Shown here: piece after piece, positions 48,754-56,766 of the stretch
Numbering within the stretch: position 1 is the first letter of the stretch
Layout of the letters: each line of letters begins with the position of its first letter
Assembly: GCF_044373315.1 (NCBI RefSeq)
Contig: NZ_JBILQK010000013.1
Span: 1-64,000 of the forward strand
DNA from: JACDQM01 sp044373315
GTDB taxonomy: Bacteria; Pseudomonadota; Gammaproteobacteria; Burkholderiales; Burkholderiaceae_C
DNA: 64,000 bases
Direction of reading: 5' to 3'
Translations under genes and position numbers: made by a program
Notes under the pieces: generated by a model
The model's database searches: none
What the model was told of the DNA's origin: nothing
What the model saw: only the letters and a program-made list of their open reading frames with translations

Positions 48754-49728
48754 ATGCAAGCCTGGCTGTGTGAAAACCCGATCGGCGTCGAAGCCCTGAT
48801 CTTCAAGGACATGCCTACCCCCGCGCCCGCTCCGGGCCAGATCTGCGTGGCGATCAAGGCGGCCAGCCTCAACTTCCCCGACTTGTTGATCGTCCAGGGC
48901 AAGTACCAGATGAAGCCGCCGACGCCGTTCGTGCCGGGCACCGAATTCGCCGGCGTGGTGGAGTCCGTCGGTGACGGCGTCAAGGGCTTCAAACCGGGCG
49001 ACCGGGTCGCGGCATTCGCCGGCACTGGCGGCTTCTCCACTCATGCCTGCATCCCCGCAGTGCTGGCCATGCCGCTGCCGGCTGACTTCGCCTTCGAAGA
49101 CGCGGCGGCCTTCATCTGCACCTATGCCACCAGCCACCATGCGTTGATCGATCGCGCTGCTCTGCAGCCCGGCGAGACCGTGCTGGTGCTCGGTGCTGCC
49201 GGCGGCGTCGGCACCGCCTCGATTCAAGTGGCCAAGGCCGCGGGCGCCAAGGTAATCGCCGCTGTGTCGTCGGACGACAAAGCCAAGCGCTGCCTAGAAC
49301 TCGGTGCTGACGCAGTCATCAACTACAGCAAGGGTCAGTTGCGCGAAGAGTTGAAAGCCCTCACCGAGGGGCGTGGCCCGGATGTGGTCGTCGACCCGGT
49401 GGGCGGCGACCTGGCCGAACCGGTGTTCCGTTCGATCGCATGGCGCGGGCGTTATCTCGTCATCGGCTTCGCCCAGGGCACCATCCCAGCGCTGCCGCTG
49501 AACCTGGCCTTGCTGAAGGGTGCGTCGCTGGTCGGCGTGTTCTGGGGCGAGTTCGCCAAGCGTGAGCCGCAACATAACGCTGCCATGCTCGGTGAGTTGG
49601 CAGCCTGGTACGCACAGGGCCGCATCAAGCCGGTGCTGGATTGCGTGCTTCCACTGGCCGAACTGCCCAAAGCCTTTGAGCGCATGAGCAGCCGCCAGGT
49701 GGTCGGCAAGGTGGTATTGAGCTGCTGA
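48754..49728 (+). CDS. NADPH:quinone oxidoreductase-like dehydrogenase
   Basis: A 324-residue zinc-free medium-chain dehydrogenase. MQAWLCENPIG opens the GroES-like domain, with FVPGTEFAGVVESVGDGV; the Rossmann domain has VLVLGAAGGVGTASIQVAKA and GADAVINYSKGQLRE. Catalytic zinc ligands are lacking, as in quinone oxidoreductase and crotonyl-CoA-type reductases. The second ATG (48754) stands eight bases after GGAG; the first (48748) is only two bases from it. Substrate unknown. Confidence 0.9.
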   Translation: MQAWLCENPIGVEALIFKDMPTPAPAPGQICVAIKAASLNFPDLLIVQGKYQMKPPTPFVPGTEFAGVVESVGDGVKGFKPGDRVAAFAGTGGFSTHACIPAVLAMPLPADFAFEDAAAFICTYATSHHALIDRAALQPGETVLVLGAAGGVGTASIQVAKAAGAKVIAAVSSDDKAKRCLELGADAVINYSKGQLREELKALTEGRGPDVVVDPVGGDLAEPVFRSIAWRGRYLVIGFAQGTIPALPLNLALLKGASLVGVFWGEFAKREPQHNAAMLGELAAWYAQGRIKPVLDCVLPLAELPKAFERMSSRQVVGKVVLSC

Positions 49729-49829
49729 GTGCCGCCGCAGCACAACACTTGCTGTCGCTGCCCTGCTTATGCGGGGCATGGGCGCATGGACTTGTGCGCT
49801 AGGATGCCGGCCATGTGGAGCCGCTCAAT

Positions 49830-50585
49830 ATGGCAGTCAAAGTCCTGATCATCGAAGACAACCCCGTCGCGCGGAGTTTTCTCTGCCGCGTCGTGCGTGA
49901 GAGCTTCAGTGACGAGATGGAGATTGTGGAAGCCGGAGATCTCGAAGGCGCACGCAGGCACGTGGCGCGATTGGCCCAGACCAGCGCAGAAGGTGGCTTC
50001 AAGCTGGTGCTAGTCGATCTTGAGTTGCCAGACGGCAACGGCATGGAGTTTCTGGCCGAGCTTGGCGGCACGCCTTCGGTCAAGGTCGTGACCACCCTGT
50101 ACTCGGATGACGACCACCTTTTCCCGGCACTGCAATGCGGAGCCGATGGCTACCTGCTCAAGGAAGACCGCTTCGAAGTCCTGGTCGAAGAATTGCAACG
50201 CATCGTCCGCGGCCAACCGCCGCTGTCGCCGGCCATCGCACGACGACTGCTCTCGCACTTCCGCCCTGGGGCCACAGGCGACAGTGGGCCGATGAGCCTC
50301 AATGCCGCACTCAACTCAGGCTTCGGCCCGCTGTCGTCGAGTGCCGCACCCAGTACCGGCCGCAGCGTGGCACTCGACCCGCCGCCCGAGTGGGAGCGCC
50401 TGACCCCGCGTGAGAACGAGGTGCTGACCTATCTGAGCAAGGGTTTCACGATCAAGGAGATCGCAAACCTGATGGGCATCAAGTGGTTCACCGTCAACGA
50501 TCACATCAAGTCGATCTACAAAAAGCTCAATGTGTCGAGCCGCGCCGAAGCGGCGGTTCTGGCGAGCAAGCAAGGCCTGGTGTAG
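49830..50585 (+). CDS. NarL/FixJ-family response regulator (orphan)
   Basis: A 251-residue two-domain regulator. The receiver has VLIIEDNPVARSFLCRVV, the phospho-Asp in LVLVDLELPDGNG, TLYSDDDHLFPALQCGADGY and LLKED. A longer-than-usual linker (about 150-185, serine-rich) leads to the LuxR helix-turn-helix LTPRENEVLTYLSKGFTIKE and NVSSRAEAAVLASKQGLV. No histidine kinase is near, so it is an orphan here. GGAG nine bases before the ATG at 49830 supports this start; an in-frame GTG at 49815 is the alternative. Confidence 0.88.
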   Translation: MAVKVLIIEDNPVARSFLCRVVRESFSDEMEIVEAGDLEGARRHVARLAQTSAEGGFKLVLVDLELPDGNGMEFLAELGGTPSVKVVTTLYSDDDHLFPALQCGADGYLLKEDRFEVLVEELQRIVRGQPPLSPAIARRLLSHFRPGATGDSGPMSLNAALNSGFGPLSSSAAPSTGRSVALDPPPEWERLTPRENEVLTYLSKGFTIKEIANLMGIKWFTVNDHIKSIYKKLNVSSRAEAAVLASKQGLV

Positions 50586-50627
50586 GGGCCACCGCTGAAG
50601 CGCTGCAGGTGTATCGCCAGCACTGAC

Positions 50628-50984
50628 TCAGCGCAACGAAACTGGCATCAGCCTTTCCTTGGCTTCGACCTTGCTCTCGGGGTCCATCTCGATGGCCACC
50701 TGGGTACAGACCGCCCGGCACAGCGCGGCGACGCGCTCACTCTGCAGACGGTAGTAGATCTGCGTGCCTTCACGGCGCTTGTGCAGCACACCGCTTCGAT
50801 ACAGGGTTGCCAGATGCTGCGACATATTGGGCTGCGTCGTGTCAATCTCACCCAGAAGTTCGGACACGTTCTTTTCGCGCTGGCACACCGCGCTGATGAT
50901 CTTCAGGCGGATCGGCGTGGACAGCAGCGAAAACAGTTCAGCAACCGAGTCGAAAACCCGGTCTTCGGTGCTACGGTCTTCCAT
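50628..50984 (-). CDS. ArsR-family regulator, possible SoxR/BigR-type sulfur sensor
   Basis: A 118-residue winged-helix repressor: LFSLLSTPIRLKIISAVCQR, NVSELLGEIDTTQPNMSQHL (recognition helix) and YRSGVLHKRREGTQIYYRL. Cysteines fall at about 34 (in helix 2, AVCQRE) and 89 and 93 (C-terminal helix, LCRAVC). BigR, SqrR and the Sox regulator SoxR use one cysteine in each of these places to sense persulfide, so a sulfur-responsive role is plausible, and the sulfur-oxidation genes to the right agree. The residue spacing differs from SqrR, so this is inference. It sits downstream of two cytochrome genes. Confidence 0.85.
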   Translation of the reverse strand: MEDRSTEDRVFDSVAELFSLLSTPIRLKIISAVCQREKNVSELLGEIDTTQPNMSQHLATLYRSGVLHKRREGTQIYYRLQSERVAALCRAVCTQVAIEMDPESKVEAKERLMPVSLR

Positions 50985-51014
50985 GGTCACGGTAGCCAAG
51001 TGAGCGGTTCACGA

Positions 51015-51040
51015 TTGTATTCGCAATTAACGATATACAA
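51015..51040. promoter_or_regulatory. Candidate operator of the ArsR-type regulator
   Basis: TTGTAT (51015-51020) and ATACAA (51035-51040) form a perfect six-base inverted repeat 14 bases apart in an AT-rich patch unlike the surrounding GC-rich DNA. It lies 31 bases upstream of the regulator start, where an autorepressor would bind. Confidence 0.4.
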
Positions 51041-51053
51041 GATCTGCGCCAGT

Positions 51054-51374
51054 TCACTTGAAACGGTAGTGATCCCGGTTGAGGACAGCAGCCACCGCTG
51101 TCACCTCTTCAGGAAACAGGCCGAGGCTCAACTCGGTGTTGCACTGTTCGACCATGCCCCTGAGCAAGCCCGCCGTGTTGACACGGCCCATGGGTTTGTA
51201 GAGCGCAGAGCCGTCGCCACCAACCTTGCGGACATGGCACTCGGCACAGCGGTGCTCCTTGATCAGGCGCTGACCCAAGGCAAGGTCAGCATCGCGAAAG
51301 ATCTCAGCACCCGCTTGCGCCTGGCTCCATGAGCAGGCCAAGGATGCCGCAAGAACGATGATCAGGCTGCGCAT
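51054..51374 (-). CDS. Small monoheme c-type cytochrome
   Basis: A 106-residue periplasmic protein with a signal peptide (SLIIVLAASLACSWSQAQA) and one heme-binding CAECH motif. The sixth ligand is probably the Met of KPMGRVN or of RGMVEQC, which cannot be decided from sequence. The mature part ends LSLGLFPEEVTAVAAVLNRD. The ATG at 51374 is preferred over one at 51401. Its place between the ArsR-type regulator and the next cytochrome suggests a sulfur-oxidation electron carrier. Confidence 0.82.
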   Translation of the reverse strand: MRSLIIVLAASLACSWSQAQAGAEIFRDADLALGQRLIKEHRCAECHVRKVGGDGSALYKPMGRVNTAGLLRGMVEQCNTELSLGLFPEEVTAVAAVLNRDHYRFK

Positions 51375-51451
51375 AGTAATCAACTCCCAAGGGCCGAGCA
51401 TCGTCCCCAGGAGTTGATGTTAGAGCAGCTGGATCGCGGCGCTCTGGCGTT

Positions 51452-51769
51452 TTACTTGGCGCCGGCCAGCACCCAGGCGGCCAGGGTCTTGGCGTCGGCT
51501 TCGCTCAGCGCTGGCTGAGCCGGCATCGGCACCGGGCCCCACTTTCCGGAACCGCCCTTGCGGATACTGTCGGCCAGCTTAGCCGGGGCATCTGCCTGAC
51601 CCGCGTACTTCTTGGCAATCTCCTGGTAGGCCGGGCCGACCAGCTTCTTGTCAACCGCATGGCAGGCCATGCAGGCGTTCTTCTGCGCGAGCGCCAGATT
51701 CGCATGGGCCGGCAGCGCGGCGAACAGGCCGAACACGGCGGCCATCGACATCGAAAGGATCTGCTTCAA
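51452..51769 (-). CDS. Class I cytochrome c (c551/c5-like), TTG start
   Basis: A 105-residue secreted cytochrome. Start is TTG at 51769 with GGAG seven bases upstream; a longer frame to 51844 would add an unrelated leader. The signal peptide (MSMAAVFGLFAALPAHA) is followed by the heme motif ACMACHAVDKKLVGPAY, and the Met ligand lies in WGPVPMPAQPAL, typical of c551/c5 and of the C-terminal SoxD domain. The same KWGPVPMPAQ pattern recurs in the SoxD protein at 62891-63973. It may accept electrons from SoxAX or SoxCD. Confidence 0.85.
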   Translation of the reverse strand: MKQILSMSMAAVFGLFAALPAHANLALAQKNACMACHAVDKKLVGPAYQEIAKKYAGQADAPAKLADSIRKGGSGKWGPVPMPAQPALSEADAKTLAAWVLAGAK

Positions 51770-51869
51770 GATTTGTCTCCAGCTTGCTTGGATTGGGTCA
51801 ATCCGTTTATGCGTAGTCGATGATATTCGAAGTCGCAAAGTCACATCTCAGGGCTAGTACGTAAGCTCC

Positions 51870-52500
51870 CACAGATCGCTCAACGACAGCGCTGCGCCGC
51901 CAAATGCTTCGTACCGCAGTTGCCCCCGTACTCTCACGACGAACATCCGGGCATCGAGGTCAAACACTCGGTCTGCCAAAGCCTGGTGCAGCTGGTGGCG
52001 CTGCGGCAGATCGCGAGGTGGATCTGGCGGCGATGGGTCACCTGCCCAAGGAGCGGCAACCTCGGCCGAGCCCATTGCAGCACATCCGCAGTTTTTTGTC
52101 GCAGCGCCTGAGCACCCCTTGGGCGCGCGTGACCATGTGCCGCTTGAGGCGCTGGTGAATCAGCGCTTCATCGCCCGCGAGGCCGGCTCCGGCAACCGCA
52201 ATGTGATGGCCCCCTCTTCCGCGACCACAATCTGTCGCCGTGCATCGCGATGGAGATGCCCAGCAACGAGAGATCATCAAGCACGCCGCCAACGCCGGCA
52301 TGGGCGTGGCTCTCCTGTCCTTGCACAAGCTGGGCCAGGAACTGTGCGCCGGGGCGCTGAAGCTGTTGGCCGTCAAGCACACGCCGGCGATGCGCATCTG
52401 GAACCTGGTGCGCATGCAGAGCAAGCTGTTGTCACCAGCCGCGGAAGATTTTCGGCACTTCGTGCCGGAGCATGCCGAGGCGCCTCATGCAGCAGTATGA
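51870..52500 (+). pseudogene. LysR-family regulator remnant (CbbR-like), no DNA-binding domain
   Basis: Pieces of one LysR effector domain appear in order but in different frames. AAKCFVPQLPPYSHDEHPG is in one frame (about 51890-51950), ADREVDLAAMGHLPKE in a second (about 52005-52055), FVAAPEHPLGARDHVPLEAL in a third (about 52100-52150), LFRDHNLSPCIAMEMPSNE in the first frame again, and IKHAANAGMGVALLSLHKLG to the stop in the second. At least four frameshifts are needed. The order and wording follow CbbR, the regulator of the Calvin cycle genes. The first 90 or so residues, including the helix-turn-helix, are missing; the DNA before 51870 is the promoter side of the cytochrome gene. Confidence 0.82.
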
Positions 52501-52593
52501 CCAGCACCTGCTGGCGCACGAGACCATCAATCCGCCAGTCCCTCGATCGGACGCGTCGCCGCCTGCCTGACCCCCACCTCAACGGAGTTCACG

Positions 52594-53493
52594 ATATTCA
52601 AGACGACCGCCAGCGCTCTCGTCCTAAGCCTGACACTCGCTGCACCGGCTCTCGCTGTCGATGTAGAGTTCAAGCCTGTGGCCGCTGGCGTCCGCACCTT
52701 CGTCGGCGAGATAGGCGCACGAACGTGCGAGAACGAGGGGCTGAATGCCAATCTCGGCCTGGTGCTCACGCCCGAGGGCACGCTGCTCATCGACAGCGGC
52801 GCGACCTGGCAGTCGGCGCAGGCCTTCGCCACGGCGGCGGCCAAGGTTGGCGCTACGCGTATCAAGTCGGTCGTCAACACCGGCGGGCAGGATCATCGTT
52901 GGCTCGACAACGGCTTGTTCAAGGCCCAGGGCGCCGAGCTGGTAGCTCATGCCAATGGGCAGGCTGATATGCAAAGCCGCGGCAGCGAGTATCTGCAAGG
53001 GCTGCGCGTGGTGCTCGCTGCCAAGGCCGACGGCACGCTGCCAACGCGCTGGATTAGTGGCGAGAACGAGAGCCTGGAGCTCGGGGGCCTGCGCATTGAG
53101 CTCAAGCACCGCGGCAGCGCGCTCACCCCCGGCGACAGGAGGGTCTGGCCGCAACAGCAGTGCGTGCTCTTCAGCGGCGACGTGGTCTACACGCAGCGCA
53201 TGTCGCGCGTGCTGCCGGTCGGCAACACCAAGCACTGGCTGCAGACCTCCGCCATAATCGAAGCGCTAAAGCCAAGGGTGCTTGTGCCCGGCCATGGCGC
53301 GCCCACCGACGTCGCTACCGCCAAGGCCGGCACCCAGGCCTATCTGTTCGCGCTGCGCGAGCACATGAAGCAGGCCGTCGATGAGGGCCAGGACGTCAGC
53401 CCGGCAGTGCGGAGCTTCGACGCTAGGCTCTTCATGCGACTGCTCAATGCGGCAGAGCTGATGCCTGGCAATACCAGCCGCACCTATCTGTAG
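52594..53493 (+). pseudogene. Metallo-beta-lactamase-fold protein, start codon apparently lost
   Basis: The reading frame is intact from 52594 to the stop at 53493 (about 299 residues) but begins ATA. GGAG at 52584-52587 stands six bases in front, and the first 20 codons encode a good signal peptide (FKTTASALVLSLTLAAPALA), so ATG has probably become ATA. Downstream come LGLVLTPEGTLLIDSGATW, NTGGQDHRWLDNGLF, CVLFSGDVVYTQR and VLVPGHGAPTD, the MBL fold. The usual HxHxDH motif is absent; some members of this branch may naturally have GQDH here. Without the ATA start, only a GTG at 52678 that skips the signal peptide remains. It may be a weakly expressed gene or a recent pseudogene. Confidence 0.65.
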
Positions 53494-53536
53494 CTGGAGC
53501 GAGAGTGAGGCTGTCGCCGCGGCAGAATAGCGCCGC

Positions 53537-55105
53537 TCAGGGCAGTTTGAAGCCTGACACCGCAGCCACCAGCTGATTAGCCTGCTCGCGCAGGCTGGCT
53601 GCGGCGGCGGCGCTCTGCTCGACCAGCGCGGCGTTCTGCTGCGTGCTCTGGTCCATTTGCGTGATCGCATTGCCGACCAGGCTGACACCTTCGCTCTGCT
53701 CGCGGCTGGCGACGCTGATCTCGGCCACGATGTCGCTGACGCGGCGAATCGCATCCACCACCTCCTGCATGGTGCTGCCGGCGCGATCCACCAGCACCGT
53801 ACCCTGCTCGACATGCTCGACGCTGGTCGAGATCAGCGTCTTGATTTCGCGCGCCGCAGCTGCGCTGCGCTGCGCGAGACTGCGCACCTCGGAGGCCACC
53901 ACGGCGAAGCCGCGGCCCTGCTCGCCGGCCCGCGCAGCCTCGACGGCTGCATTCAGCGCAAGGATGTTGGTCTGGAAGGCAATGCCATCGATGACGCCAA
54001 TGATGTCGGCAATCTTGCGGCTGCTGTCATTGATGCCGCGCATCGTCGCCACCACTTCGCCGACCACCGCACCGCCGCGCCCGGCCACCTCGCTGGCGCC
54101 CTGCGCCAGCTGATTGGCCTGACCCGCGTTATCGGCGTTCTGCCGCACCGTGGTGCTGAGTTCGTCCGTCGTGCTGGCCGTCTGCTGCAGCTGGCTGGCG
54201 GTCTGCTCGGTGCGGCCGGAGAGGTCCATATTGCCCGAGGCCACTTCGTCGGCTGCTGTTTGCACGCCATCGGCGGCGCTGCGCACCTCGCGGATCAGGC
54301 TCAGCAGCCGCTCGCGCATCAGTCCCATCTGGCCCAACAGATGACCGATCTCGTCGCGGCCATCGGCCTGCACCGCCTGGCTCAGGTCCCCGGCGGCAAT
54401 CGAGGTGGACAGCGCGTCAGCCTTGGCAAAGCCAGAGCGGATGCGTGCCAGCAGCCCGAAGAACATCCAGGTCGCAGGCAGGCCAACCAACAAGGCCAGC
54501 GCCACGAAGACAGCGAGCAAAGCCTGAGCGCGCTGCTTGGCCTGCTCGGCAGCAGCCACTGCGCGCTCCTGCTGAAACTTGCTCAGCCCCTACAGCGCAT
54601 CAAACAAGGCCATGCCTTCTCGGCGCCCAGCCTGCAAAAAAGAGGCCATGACGGTGTCCGAAAAATCGCCGGCCTTCATCGCCGCCAGGGTCGCATCGAC
54701 CCGGGCCGTCCAAGCCTTACGTTTAGCATCGGCATCCTCAAACAGGGCTTTTTCTTCTGGACTGATGAAGCCAGCACCCAGCCTCGGCCAAGCTTCATCG
54801 TTCTCGGCGCGGCGCTTCACGATCAAATCCAGGTGCAGGCTGACGGGATGCTCGTGAATCGCTGCCAACGGACTCGTCGGGGCGTGCTGGAAGGCCAGTA
54901 GTACTTCGGTGCGGTTGGCCTGGTTGTTCTTGAGTACCGCATGCAATTGAGCTACGGTCGAAAGACGCTGCTTTGCGACATAGTCAAGCCTGTCGGCACC
55001 AACGAACAAGCCCCAGAGGGCCAAGCTCGCCAGCACACCAAAGCTCAGCCAGAACATGGCCATGATGGTGACGAAACGTTGCGAGATCCGGAAGTTGTTC
55101 AGCAT
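53537..55105 (-). pseudogene. Methyl-accepting chemotaxis protein split by an amber codon
   Basis: The gene reads through in one frame over 523 codons except for TAG at 54590-54592. Before it lie a first membrane helix, FVTIMAMFWLSFGVLASLAL, and a periplasmic domain of about 130 residues; after it come GLSKFQQERAVAAAEQAKQR, a second membrane helix (ALLAVFVALALLVGLPATWM), HAMP and the signalling hairpin with IAFQTNILALNAAVEAARAG. One C-to-T change of CAG would restore it. There is no CheW-interaction loss or frameshift elsewhere. Translation could restart at an ATG-less site only poorly, so sensing is probably lost. Sequencing error cannot be excluded from here. Confidence 0.8.
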
Positions 55106-55211
55106 GCTCTATCCAAGGTCAACGGCGCAAGAATTGATGCAACCAATGATAGTTTTGATCAATTTGCCGAATCAATAAAACAAGCACCACTTTGGGGCGC
55201 AAAAACGTCCT

Positions 55212-55712
55212 TCAGCCGCGCTCGGCGAGTTGCATGAAGCCGAGCACATCCGCCTCAAACATCTCGCCCGGGATCACCTCGCTGAGGCGCCCCTTTCGAT
55301 CGACCGTGACGGTCAGCGGCACGCTGCGCCGCGCGCCCAGCGCAGCAGCCAGCGGCTCGCGGCCCAAGGTCACGGGGAATGTCCAGCCGCGCTGTGCCAT
55401 GCGCCGCCGCACGGCGTCAGCGTCAAACTCGGCCACGACGGTCAGCACGCTGAGGCGCTTGCCAGCCGCCGCCCGGTGCAGTTTTTCGACATGCACGTTG
55501 TGGCGCTCGCAAAAGCCGCAGTGCAAGGACCAGAACACGATCACAGCCGCGCAATCACGCCACTGCTCGGTCGTCCAGGCGCGACCATCCAGCAGGCTGA
55601 GCTGCTGCGGCCAATTCACCGCCTCGCCACGTGCGGGCGGCGCGGCCTGCACGCCAAGCGCCCAAGGTGCCAGCGCCATCGCCGGCAGCAGATCTCTTCG
55701 ACGCAGCGTCAT
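55212..55712 (-). CDS. TlpA/SoxW-like thioredoxin-fold protein
   Basis: A 166-residue secreted protein with a signal sequence (LRRRDLLPAMALAPWALGVQ; a possible twin-arginine type with RRR-D-L-L) and a thioredoxin fold. The active site is VFWSLHCGFCERHN, a CGFC pair, and a cis-proline follows in RSVPLTVTVD. TlpA-like proteins such as SoxW keep periplasmic cysteines reduced, for instance that of SoxY. It overlaps the metallo-hydrolase gene by four bases, as the last member of the yeeE operon. No SoxV/CcdA reductant is visible, so its electron source is unknown. Confidence 0.84.
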   Translation of the reverse strand: MTLRRRDLLPAMALAPWALGVQAAPPARGEAVNWPQQLSLLDGRAWTTEQWRDCAAVIVFWSLHCGFCERHNVHVEKLHRAAAGKRLSVLTVVAEFDADAVRRRMAQRGWTFPVTLGREPLAAALGARRSVPLTVTVDRKGRLSEVIPGEMFEADVLGFMQLAERG

Positions 55713-56680
55713 TTGGCTGATTGCTCCATCAGCAAATAGGTGTTGTAGGCATTGATGCGGTTGGCCACGCCAAACAACGGCAGCTTGGCAAAGCGCGACC
55801 AGTCGGTCTTGGCGTAGGCCTCCTCGAACGGCTCAAGATCGCGTGCGGCATCGCCCATGGTCTGGCGCAGATAGGCTAGATAGTCGCGCGTCAGCTGCAG
55901 GTCATCGCGGGCCGTCATCGACACCGGGCCATGGCCGGGTACGACCACTGCCGTGTCGAAGGCCAGCAGGCGATCCAGCGCCGCGATCCAGCTGCCACTG
56001 TCCGCCTGTCCGACAAAGGGCACGCGACCACGGAACACCAGGTCGCCCGCCACCAGCAGCTTGAGCTGCGGCACATAGACCACCAGATCCTCCGGCGTAT
56101 GCGCAGGCCCGGCGGCTTGCAGCACGAAGTCCAGCCCGCCCAGACGCAGGGTCGTGATCCCGCTCACCCAGCGGTCGGCCGGCACCAAGTGGGTTTTCTC
56201 GTCGATCCAAGGGAGCATCTCCTCGCGGCTGGCCTTCAGGCGCAACTCGGCGGTCTCGGAGTGCAGATACAGCTGGCCGTCCTTCTGGCCGATCAACTGC
56301 ACGCCAGCGGCCTTGAACTCCTGCAGACCGTAGATGTGGTCGGCGTGGTAGTGCGTGATGATCAGGTGCTTGATCGGCTTGGGAGTGATGCGCCGGATTT
56401 CTGCCATCAACTCCAGCGCCAGCGCCGGTGAGCCGAGTGCATCCACGACCACGACGCCGTCATCGGTGACGACAAAGGCGGCGTTGGAGATGAAGTTGCG
56501 GTTCGCGGACGAGCCCAGCGCGGACTCGCCTTGCACCATCCAGGTCTGCGGCGCCACCTGCACGGCCTGGACTTTCTGAGCCAGTGCTGCAGGCGTCTGC
56601 ATGGCAGCCAGCGCAGCCACCGCCAGCGCGGTGACGAAGCTGCGCTTGCGGCGCAACGCGTGTTGGAGGAGGAATGTCAT
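55709..56680 (-). CDS. Exported metallo-beta-lactamase-fold hydrolase (SoxH-like)
   Basis: A 323-residue secreted protein. The signal peptide (FVTALAVAALAAMQTPAALA) is followed by the metal motif HLIITHYHADHIYGLQEF, AGPAHTPEDLVVYVPQ and LVAGDLVFRGRVPF, VVVPGHGPVS, a complete two-metal active site. Such genes (SoxH, or quinoprotein-relay hydrolases) accompany sulfur-oxidation and methanol-type loci; substrates are unproven. It lies between yeeE and the thioredoxin-like gene on one strand. It is a fuller relative of the gene at 52594. Confidence 0.87.
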   Translation of the reverse strand: MTFLLQHALRRKRSFVTALAVAALAAMQTPAALAQKVQAVQVAPQTWMVQGESALGSSANRNFISNAAFVVTDDGVVVVDALGSPALALELMAEIRRITPKPIKHLIITHYHADHIYGLQEFKAAGVQLIGQKDGQLYLHSETAELRLKASREEMLPWIDEKTHLVPADRWVSGITTLRLGGLDFVLQAAGPAHTPEDLVVYVPQLKLLVAGDLVFRGRVPFVGQADSGSWIAALDRLLAFDTAVVVPGHGPVSMTARDDLQLTRDYLAYLRQTMGDAARDLEPFEEAYAKTDWSRFAKLPLFGVANRINAYNTYLLMEQSAK

Positions 56681-56682
56681 CG

Positions 56683-56766
56683 CTATCTCGCTTGGCGCGC
56701 GGCGGCGTCTGTCGTCGCGCTGGCCACTCGCTGCTGCGCCGCTTCAACGCTGTCCGCTCGGCTCAT
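56683..56766 (-). CDS. Possible 27-residue peptide overlapping the yeeE stop
   Basis: An ATG overlaps the yeeE stop (ATGA), and the frame runs 27 codons (SRADSVEAAQQRVASATTDA in its first part) to a stop two bases before the next gene's start codon. It is alanine-rich and has no known features. It exactly fills the gap, which suggests translational coupling, but a frame this short arises easily by chance in GC-rich DNA. Confidence 0.25.
   Translation of the reverse strand: MSRADSVEAAQQRVASATTDAAARQAR

Noticed and set aside
52880..52920. Missing HxHxDH as proof that the 52.6 kb hydrolase is dead
   Set aside because: A GQDH-type motif may be normal in this branch of the fold, so the motif change alone is not evidence of decay; the start codon is the stronger argument.
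54590..54592. Pyrrolysine or programmed read-through at the chemoreceptor amber codon
   Set aside because: No sign of a pyrrolysine system and no specific read-through context; a simple point mutation or read error is the plainer explanation.
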